Origin: Actinosynnema sp. ALI-1.44
Lineage (GTDB): Bacteria > Actinomycetota > Actinomycetes > Mycobacteriales > Pseudonocardiaceae
Reading direction: 5' to 3'
NCBI RefSeq assembly: GCF_001984155.1
Contig: NZ_MTQO01000042.1
Coordinates: forward strand, 186,001 to 250,000
Length of the DNA stretch: 64,000 bases
Below are positions 57,724 through 64,000 of the stretch, one piece after another. The notes below the pieces were generated by a model. The model worked only from the letters and a program-made list of their open reading frames with translations, did not search any database and had not been told where the DNA came from. The position numbers and the translations under genes were made by a program. Each line of letters starts with the position of its first letter. The first letter of the stretch is position 1.

Positions 57724-57730
57724 GAGTGCG

Positions 57731-57737
57731 CTTCCTT
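57731..57737 (-). promoter_or_regulatory. Ribosome binding site of PKS-B (AAGGAAG)
   Basis: AAGGAAG lies 7 nt upstream of the GTG at 57723. It supports that GTG as the true start instead of the longer in-frame extension up to 58098, which would overlap the end of PKS-A. Confidence 0.75.
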
Positions 57738-57779
57738 GTTCGGTGGCTGAGGTCTTCGGGCCAGGGGTCTTCGGGGGTG

Positions 57780-60700
57780 TCAGTCCTTGCCGAATTCCTG
57801 TTTGAGGATGTCGAGGATGTCGTCGGCGCTCGCCGATTCGATGTCGCTGTCGCCCTGTTCGCGGTGCCGTTCGGTCCACACCGTGAGCATCGACCGCAGC
57901 CGGGCGGCCACCTGGTCCGGATCGACGACCGCACTGTCCACAGCGGACATCGCGGTCTCCAGCCGATCCAGCTCGGCGAGCACCGATCCGCCGCCGACCG
58001 GCTCGTCCGGCCCGAAGAGCTCGTCGTGCAGGTACGCCACCAACGCCTTGGGCGTCGGGTAGTCGAAGATCATCGTCGTCGGCAACTCGACCCCGCACGC
58101 CTTGTCCATGCGGTTGCGGAACTCCACCGCCCCGAGCGAGTCGAACCCGAGTTCGCTGAACGCCCGGTCCGGCCCGACCGTCTCAGGCCCGTCGTGACCG
58201 AGTGTCGCTGCCGCGTGCGTGCGCACCAGATCAAGCAGGAGACGTTCGCGCTCGGCCGCGGACGCACTCCCGAGCCGGGCGATCAGGTCCGGTTCGGCCG
58301 CCACCGACTGCGCGGTAGTGGCGTTCAGCGCCTTGACCTGTGGCAGTTCGTCGTACAGCCCGTTGTCTCCCACCGCGCCCATGGTCGGCAGGAACCGCGC
58401 CCAGTCGATGTCGGCGACAGTGACCGTGACGTCGCCCCGGCCGAGCGCGCGACCCAGCGCGGACATCGCCTTGGCCGGGTCGAGCGTGTTCATCCCGCCC
58501 GCACGCAACCGGCTCTGCACATCGCCACGGGCGGCCATGCCGTCGGTCCACGGCCCCCACGAGATCGTGGTCGCGGCCAAGCCGTCCGCACGGCGTTGCT
58601 CGGCCAGCGCGTCCAGGAACGCGTTGGCGGCGGCGTAGTTCGCCTGCCCGGCGCTGCCGAAGGTGGCCGCGATGGACGAGTACATCACGAACGCCGACAG
58701 CCCGTGGTCCTTCGTCAACTCGTGCAGGTGCCAGGCCGCCACGGACTTGGCCCGCAGCACGGCTGCCACCCGTTCCGGGGTGAGCGAGTCCAGCACGCCG
58801 TCGTCGAGCACGCCCGCCGCGTGCACAACACCGGTCAGCGGGTACTCGGCCGGAATCCCGGCCAGCAACGCGGCCACCGAGTCACGATCGGACACGTCGC
58901 ACGCGGCGACGGACACCAGCATGCCCGTCTTCGCCAATCTGGCCACGAGTTCGCCCACCCCGGGGGCGTCCTGGCCGCGCCGACTCGCCAGCAGCACGTG
59001 TTCGGTGCCGCGTTCGACGAGCCAGTCACCGAGATACCCGGCCAGCGCACCGGTGCCGCCGGTGACGAGCACGGTCCCGCTGAGGGAGAACTCGGCACCG
59101 CCGTCGGCCGGAGCAGGCACCAGGCGCCGCACGTAGGTCCCGGCCGTACGGATCGCGACCTCGCCTTCGGTGGTGTCCGCGACCGCACTGGTGAGCGCGG
59201 CCAGCGCCCGCGCGGTGGGGTTGGCGGGCAGGTCGATCAGTCCACCCCATTGGTTCGGGTACTCGATCGCGACGCTGCGTCCGACGCCCCAGACCTCGGC
59301 CTGAGTCAGGTTCTCGACGCGGTCGTCCGCGTCGACCGAGACCGCCCCGGCGGTGACCATCCACAACGGAGCCCGTATCCCCGCGTCCACCAACGCCTGT
59401 ACCGCCACCACCGACAACACCGCGTCCGGCAGGAACGACACCACGCCGGTGATCGTCCGCTGCTGCACCGCCGTGGTGATGGCCTCGGCTGTGGTTCGCC
59501 GGTCGGTCGTGACTGTCACCGTGGTCGCGCCGACCTGTTCAGCCCACTCGGCGCCGTCGCCGGTGTGCAGGACGAGCCAGTCGCCCGTGAGCGTGGCACT
59601 GCTTGAGGTGGTACGGCGCCAGACGGCGTGGTACGCCCATCCGTCCACGACAGACGTTTCCTTGCGGCGCTGACGCCACTGTGTCAGCGCGGGCAGAACC
59701 ACATCCAGCGCCGCACTGTCCACACCGAGCACGTCCGACAACGAGGTGCCGTCGCCGTTCTCAAGGACGTCCCAAAGCCTGGAATCCACACCGTCACCAG
59801 CGGCAACGGAACCTGTGCCGTCCAGCCAGTAGTGCTGCCGCTGGAACGCGTACGTGGGCAGGTCGACCCGGTTCGGCTTGTAGGGCGCGAAGAACGCAAC
59901 CCAATCCACGGTCACGCCGTGGGTGTGCAAACGCGCCAACGCCTGCACAAGTTCAGTCTCAGTGTCACGCCCCCGACGCAGGGTCGGGATGAAGGCGACG
60001 TTGTCCGGTCCCATCGCCGACAACACCGCATCCGGCCCGATCTCCAGAACAGTGTTCACACCGAGGTTCGCCACGGCATCAGCGAACCGAACCGGCTCGC
60101 GAACCTGCCGTACCCAATAGCCCGGGTCGCCCCACTCACTCGTGACCGCCGCACCAGTAACGGTCGAAACACCGCGGAGACTCGGTGTCCCCCACTCGAT
60201 ACCCGAGATCGCCTCAGCGAACTCGCCCAACATCGGCTCCATCAACGCCGAATGGAACGCATGACTCACCCGCAACCTACGAGTCTTCACATCCAACACG
60301 GCGACAACCTGGTCAACCGCAGACTCAAGACCCGACAACACCACCGAAGCCGGACCGTTCACCGCAGCGATCGACACGCCCTCGACCAGAAGTGGGGCAA
60401 CTGTGTCCTCGCTGGCGGCAACAGCGACCATCACGCCACCCTCAGGCAACGCCTGCATCAACTTCGCCCTGGCCGACACCAACGAACACGCGCCTTCCAG
60501 AGAGAGAACCCCAGCGACATGAGCCGCAGCGATCTCACCAACCGAGTGACCCGCAACCACCTCAGCCTTGAGACCCCACGCCTGCAACTGCCGCCACAAA
60601 GCCACCTCGACCATGAACAGCACCCGCTGCGCGATCCCCGTGGGATCAACGACCGCATCCGGGTCAGTCACCACCGACGGCTCCAGGCCCATCAGGGCAC

Positions 60701-63700
60701 AGATCTCGTCCACAGCCTCGGTGAACACCTCGAACCGGCCATACAACCCCGCAGCCATCCCAGCCCACTGAGCACCCTGACCGGTAAACACCACACCGAC
60801 CCGACCAGACCCACCCACCACATCAACCGTCGTCAGGCCCGCCAGCAGATCCTCACACGTAGGCCCTACAACAGCGGCCCTCTGATCCATGGCCACACGC
60901 GAAGTCGCTAGCGAGTAGGCCACATCCACCGCGGACAACTCAGGGCGGTCCTCCACAAACGACCGCAGCCGTAGAGCCTGCGACAGCACCGCCTCCGGGC
61001 TCTTGCCCGACAACACCCACGGCACGACAGCGGAAACCTGCGTCTCCACCGCGGCTGTCACCGGAGGCTGCTCGATGATCACGTGAGCGTTCGTGCCACT
61101 GAACCCGAACGACGACACACCCGCCCGGCGAGGACGGCCGTCGGTGTCCCAGGCGCGCTGCTCAGTCAGCAACCGCACCGCACCGCTCGCCCAGTCCACG
61201 TGCGGTGTCGGCTCGTCGACGTGCAAGGTCCTCGGCAGGACGCCGTGGCGCATGGCCTGCACCATCTTGATCACACCGCCGACACCCGCGGCGGCCTGCG
61301 CGTGCCCGATGTTCGACTTCAACGACCCCAGCCACAGCGGTTCGCCGCGGTCCTGGCCGTAGGTCGCCAGCAGTGCCTGTGCCTCGATCGGATCACCCAG
61401 GGTGGTGCCCGTGCCGTGGGCTTCGACCGCGTCCACTTCGGAGGGAGCGATACCGGCGTTCGCCAACGCCTGCATGATCACCCGCTGCTGCGACGGTCCG
61501 TTCGGCGCCGTCAGACCATTCGACGCGCCGTCCTGGTTGATCGCCGAACCCCGTACCACCGCAAGGATCGGGTGCCCCAGCCGCTGAGCATCCGACAGCC
61601 GCTCCACCAGCAGCATGCCCACACCCTCACCCCAGCCGGTGCCATCGGCAGCGGCCGAGAACGCCTTGCACCGGCCATCAGCCGACAGACCACGCTGACG
61701 ACTGAAGTCCACAAACGTGTGTGGTGTGGCCATGACCGTCACACCACCGGCCAGCGCCAGGCTGCACTCGCCCTGCCGCAGAGCCTGCACCGCCAGATGC
61801 AACGCGACCAGCGACGAGGAACACGCCGTGTCGACCGTGACCGCTGGGCCTTCGAACCCGAAGGTGTACGACACCCGGCCCGACACCACACTGCTCGAAC
61901 TGCCGGTGCCGAGGTACCCCTCGAACTCCTCGGGGACTTCGCTCAACCGGGTCCCGTAGTCGTGGTACGCGACACCGGTGAACACACCGGTCCGGCTCCC
62001 CCGAATCGACGCCGGGTCTATCCCCGCACGCTCCAACGCCTCCCACGAGGTCTCCAGCAACAGCCGCTGCTGCGGGTCCATCGCGGTGGCCTCCCGCGGG
62101 CTGATCCCGAAGAACTCCGCGTCGAACTCCGCCGCCTCGTGCAGGAATCCGCCATGCCGCGTGTACGACGTCCCCGCACGCGACAGCTCCGGGTCATACA
62201 GGTTCTCGACGTCCCAGCCGCGGTCGGTCGGAAACATCGAGATCGCATCCGTCCCGGACGCCACCAGATCCCACAGACCCTCAGGCGAGAACACCCCACC
62301 CGGGTAACGGCACGCCATCCCCACGATCACCACCGGCTCGTCGAGCACGGCGGCGGTGACCGGGACTTCCGTCGCCTGCCGGGCTTCACCCAGCAACTGT
62401 CCGGCGAGCATTTCGACGAGCGCTTCGGGTGTCGGGTAGTCGAAAACCAGCGTGGCGGGCAACTGCAGCCCGGTCGAAACCCACATCTGGTTGCGGAACT
62501 CCACCGCGGACAGTGACGTGAAGCCCAAGTCCGTGAACGGCCTGGTGAACGAGATACCGGCGCCGTCACGGTGTCCGAGGACCCGCGCGATGCTCGTACG
62601 AACGAGGTCCGCCAGTAGGCGGCCTCGCTCAGTCTCATCGGCGTCACGCAACTGCCGCGCAAGCTGATCACGAGTAGCCGTTGTCAGCCCGCGCACCGCC
62701 TCAACCGCATCCGGCAGCTCATTGAACACCTTGTGCGCGTTCGCTGCGGTGAACTGCGCCACGAACCGCGACCAGTCCACATCGGCAACAGTGACCGTGG
62801 CTTCCTTACGGTCAAGCGCCTGACCCAATGCTGGCAACACCTGCTCGGCGGGCAGCGTGTTCATGCCACTTTCACGCAACCGAGCCCGCACAGCATCGTC
62901 ACCTGTGTCGGCCCACGGGCCCCACGCGATCGACGTCCCCGGCAGCCCGTCAGCCCGGCGCTGCTGCATCAACGCATCCAGGAACGCGCTCGCCGCGGCG
63001 TAGTTCGCCTGCCCCGCACTCCCGAAAGTCGCCGCCGTCGACGAGAACACCACGAACGCGGACAGGTCGAGGTCCCGGGTCAACTCGTGCAGGTCCCACG
63101 CCGGACGGGCCTTGACCTGCAACACGGCCTCGACCTGTTCCGCAGTCAACGACTGCAGCACACCGTCATCCACGCCGTCCGCCGCATGCACCACAGCGGA
63201 CACCGGCGACTCTGCCGGAACTGTCGTCAACGCCGCAACGATCGCGTCCCGGTCACAGGGATCTTCGATCACCACGAAGTGCTCAGCACCCCGGTCCGAC
63301 AGCCAGTCCCGTAGCGCGTCGTCCAGCACACCTGTTACCACAACCGTGCCGCTGCAGGACCATTCCAGCTCGTTCGCCTTGGCTGAGGCCGGAACCAGAC
63401 GCCGCGTGTACACGCCCGAGTCCCGAAGCGCGACCTCACACTCCGATCCCGCCACGAGCACGGTCGTGAGCAGGCTCCAAACCCGTTCCGAAGCCCCAAC
63501 CGGCAGGTCGATCAACCCGCCCCAGTGGTTCGGGTGCTCGAGTGCGACCGTGCGTCCGACGCCCCAGACCTCGGCCTGAGTCAGGTTCTCGATCCGCTCA
63601 CCAGCGTCGACCGACACAGCGCCGGTGGTGACCATCCACATCGGAGCCCGCACACCCGCGTCCATCAACGCCTGCACCGCCAGCACTGACAACGGGGCAT

Positions 63701-64000
63701 TGGGCAGGAACGACACCACGCCGGTGATCGTCCGCTCACCCACTGCCGAGCTGATCGCCTCTGCCGTCGCCTGGCGGTCCGCGGTCACGGTCACGGCGGT
63801 CGCGCCGACCTGCTCGGCCCACGTCACACCGCCACCGGTGTGCAGGACGAGCCAGTCGCCCGCGAGCACAGTGCTGCTGGTAAGCATATTGGCCGGTCGC
63901 CACACGGAGTGGTAGGCCAATCGGTCCACAACGGAGGTTTCTTTGCGGCGCTGACGCCACTGGCTCAACGCGGGAAGAACCACATCCAGTGCAGCACTGT
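57780..64000 (-). CDS. PKS-A, modular type I polyketide synthase (5' end outside window): end of module A1 plus complete module A2
   Basis: This is the most upstream PKS subunit in the window, and it extends polyketide chains held on acyl carrier proteins in the cytoplasm. The frame stays open through the right edge: the last five codons before position 64000 read S-A-A-L-D, matching the equivalent linker in module A2. A GTG at 63983 is therefore internal and not the start. About 2,070 residues are visible. Order: post-AT linker, ketoreductase with damaged cofactor site, ACP, then KS, AT, KR, ACP and a C-terminal docking helix region ending in [18 protein letters not shown]. The stop TGA is at 57780-57782, 56 bp before the next gene. 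The post-AT linker ([16 protein letters not shown]) occurs in both modules, which suggests one arose by duplication of the other. Family assignment is certain; the product is unknown. Confidence 0.97.
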   Translation of the reverse strand, partial: SAALDVVLPALSQWRQRRKETSVVDRLAYHSVWRPANMLTSSTVLAGDWLVLHTGGGVTWAEQVGATAVTVTADRQATAEAISSAVGERTITGVVSFLPNAPLSVLAVQALMDAGVRAPMWMVTTGAVSVDAGERIENLTQAEVWGVGRTVALEHPNHWGGLIDLPVGASERVWSLLTTVLVAGSECEVALRDSGVYTRRLVPASAKANELEWSCSGTVVVTGVLDDALRDWLSDRGAEHFVVIEDPCDRDAIVAALTTVPAESPVSAVVHAADGVDDGVLQSLTAEQVEAVLQVKARPAWDLHELTRDLDLSAFVVFSSTAATFGSAGQANYAAASAFLDALMQQRRADGLPGTSIAWGPWADTGDDAVRARLRESGMNTLPAEQVLPALGQALDRKEATVTVADVDWSRFVAQFTAANAHKVFNELPDAVEAVRGLTTATRDQLARQLRDADETERGRLLADLVRTSIARVLGHRDGAGISFTRPFTDLGFTSLSAVEFRNQMWVSTGLQLPATLVFDYPTPEALVEMLAGQLLGEARQATEVPVTAAVLDEPVVIVGMACRYPGGVFSPEGLWDLVASGTDAISMFPTDRGWDVENLYDPELSRAGTSYTRHGGFLHEAAEFDAEFFGISPREATAMDPQQRLLLETSWEALERAGIDPASIRGSRTGVFTGVAYHDYGTRLSEVPEEFEGYLGTGSSSSVVSGRVSYTFGFEGPAVTVDTACSSSLVALHLAVQALRQGECSLALAGGVTVMATPHTFVDFSRQRGLSADGRCKAFSAAADGTGWGEGVGMLLVERLSDAQRLGHPILAVVRGSAINQDGASNGLTAPNGPSQQRVIMQALANAGIAPSEVDAVEAHGTGTTLGDPIEAQALLATYGQDRGEPLWLGSLKSNIGHAQAAAGVGGVIKMVQAMRHGVLPRTLHVDEPTPHVDWASGAVRLLTEQRAWDTDGRPRRAGVSSFGFSGTNAHVIIEQPPVTAAVETQVSAVVPWVLSGKSPEAVLSQALRLRSFVEDRPELSAVDVAYSLATSRVAMDQRAAVVGPTCEDLLAGLTTVDVVGGSGRVGVVFTGQGAQWAGMAAGLYGRFEVFTEAVDEICALMGLEPSVVTDPDAVVDPTGIAQRVLFMVEVALWRQLQAWGLKAEVVAGHSVGEIAAAHVAGVLSLEGACSLVSARAKLMQALPEGGVMVAVAASEDTVAPLLVEGVSIAAVNGPASVVLSGLESAVDQVVAVLDVKTRRLRVSHAFHSALMEPMLGEFAEAISGIEWGTPSLRGVSTVTGAAVTSEWGDPGYWVRQVREPVRFADAVANLGVNTVLEIGPDAVLSAMGPDNVAFIPTLRRGRDTETELVQALARLHTHGVTVDWVAFFAPYKPNRVDLPTYAFQRQHYWLDGTGSVAAGDGVDSRLWDVLENGDGTSLSDVLGVDSAALDVVLPALTQWRQRRKETSVVDGWAYHAVWRRTTSSSATLTGDWLVLHTGDGAEWAEQVGATTVTVTTDRRTTAEAITTAVQQRTITGVVSFLPDAVLSVVAVQALVDAGIRAPLWMVTAGAVSVDADDRVENLTQAEVWGVGRSVAIEYPNQWGGLIDLPANPTARALAALTSAVADTTEGEVAIRTAGTYVRRLVPAPADGGAEFSLSGTVLVTGGTGALAGYLGDWLVERGTEHVLLASRRGQDAPGVGELVARLAKTGMLVSVAACDVSDRDSVAALLAGIPAEYPLTGVVHAAGVLDDGVLDSLTPERVAAVLRAKSVAAWHLHELTKDHGLSAFVMYSSIAATFGSAGQANYAAANAFLDALAEQRRADGLAATTISWGPWTDGMAARGDVQSRLRAGGMNTLDPAKAMSALGRALGRGDVTVTVADIDWARFLPTMGAVGDNGLYDELPQVKALNATTAQSVAAEPDLIARLGSASAAERERLLLDLVRTHAAATLGHDGPETVGPDRAFSELGFDSLGAVEFRNRMDKACGVELPTTMIFDYPTPKALVAYLHDELFGPDEPVGGGSVLAELDRLETAMSAVDSAVVDPDQVAARLRSMLTVWTERHREQGDSDIESASADDILDILKQEFGKD
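57783..57990 (-). other. C-terminal docking region of PKS-A
   Basis: After the ACP comes a helical, leucine-rich tail ([12 protein letters not shown]) and a terminal acidic helix ([16 protein letters not shown]). This resembles the C-terminal docking domains of cis-AT PKS subunits that bind an N-terminal coiled coil of the next protein. Its likely partner is the N-terminus of PKS-B. Confidence 0.75.
57990..62342 (-). other. Module A2: KS-AT(malonyl)-KR-ACP
   Basis: The KS begins at [16 protein letters not shown]. It has the active-site Cys in DTACSSS (Cys codon 61821-61823), HGTGT and the NIGH histidine. The AT has GHSVG and HAFH, the pattern known for malonyl-CoA. There is no DH between AT and KR. 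The KR has [12 protein letters not shown] (B-type, usually a D-configured 3-hydroxyl), a catalytic Ser in MYSSIA and Tyr in NYAAAN, and should be active. The ACP site is LGFDSL. The predicted outcome is a beta-hydroxyl. Confidence 0.9.
62343..64000 (-). other. Module A1 (3' part): degenerate KR and ACP
   Basis: Only the end of this module is visible. The post-AT linker runs straight into the KR structural half, so the module has no DH. The KR should have a glycine-rich NADPH loop after GTVVVTG (about 63320-63350), but the sequence goes directly to [10 protein letters not shown]. The following stretch, which contains SRRG and the basic region in the sister module A2, is also missing. The usual HAAGVLDD is HAADGVDD. 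The catalytic Ser (VFSST) and Tyr (NYAAA) remain. I infer that it cannot bind NADPH and that the beta-ketone survives. The ACP phosphopantetheine site is LGFTSL near 62514, with Thr in place of the usual Asp before the modified Ser. Confidence 0.85.

Noticed and set aside
57724-58098. N-terminal extension of PKS-B to a start at 58098
   Set aside because: The extra 125 residues overlap the PKS-A coding region in another frame and look like out-of-frame translation. GTG 57723 has a ribosome binding site and begins the docking peptide.

Overview
The whole 64 kb window is one stretch of a giant modular type I polyketide synthase (PKS) locus. The DNA is very GC-rich, reads almost only G or C at third codon positions in most places, uses GTG as well as ATG starts, and carries cis-AT assembly-line enzymes. 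This points to an actinomycete; I cannot name genus or product. All real genes lie on the minus strand, so transcription runs from right to left and the gaps between genes are 8 to 58 bp. No tRNA, rRNA, transposase, CRISPR array, regulator, transporter or tailoring gene is visible, and no stretch over 300 bp lacks a gene.

Layout in order of transcription (right to left), with names used here only for convenience. PKS-A (57780 to beyond 64000, 5' end outside the window) holds the end of one module and one complete module. PKS-B (53179-57723) has one module. PKS-C (31698-53120, 7140 aa) has four modules. PKS-D (15313-31689, 5458 aa) has three. PKS-E (4554-15278, 3574 aa) has two. PKS-F (4525 to beyond position 1) is cut by the left edge inside the ketoreductase of its first module. 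That gives 11 complete and 2 partial modules. There is no loading module and no thioesterase here, so both chain start and chain release are encoded outside the window.

Module content: A1 [..]-KR(degenerate)-ACP; A2 KS-AT(malonyl)-KR-ACP; B KS-AT(unusual)-KR(dead)-ACP; C1 KS-AT(malonyl)-DH-ER-KR-ACP; C2, C3 and C4 KS-AT(malonyl)-DH-KR-ACP; D1 KS-AT(methylmalonyl)-DH-ER-KR-ACP; D2 and D3 KS-AT(malonyl)-DH-KR-ACP; E1 KS-AT(malonyl)-KR-ACP; E2 KS-AT(methylmalonyl)-DH-ER-KR(catalytic Ser replaced)-ACP; F1 KS-AT(methylmalonyl)-DH-KR.... If the order is colinear, the chain segment built is: ketone, CH2, CH(OH), CH2, ketone, CHR, CH2CH2, conjugated triene, CH2-CH(CH3), conjugated diene, CH(OH), CH2, CH2-CH(CH3), CH=C(CH3). 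This is inference from domain content.

The subunits join through terminal docking peptides. Five of the six genes carry one docking family; the C/D junction uses another, which should fix the subunit order. Several modules share long blocks of identical DNA, a sign of recent duplication or gene conversion. The points most worth checking are three ketoreductases with lost catalytic or cofactor elements (A1, B, E2), an acyltransferase with an atypical specificity motif (B), and the switch of docking code.
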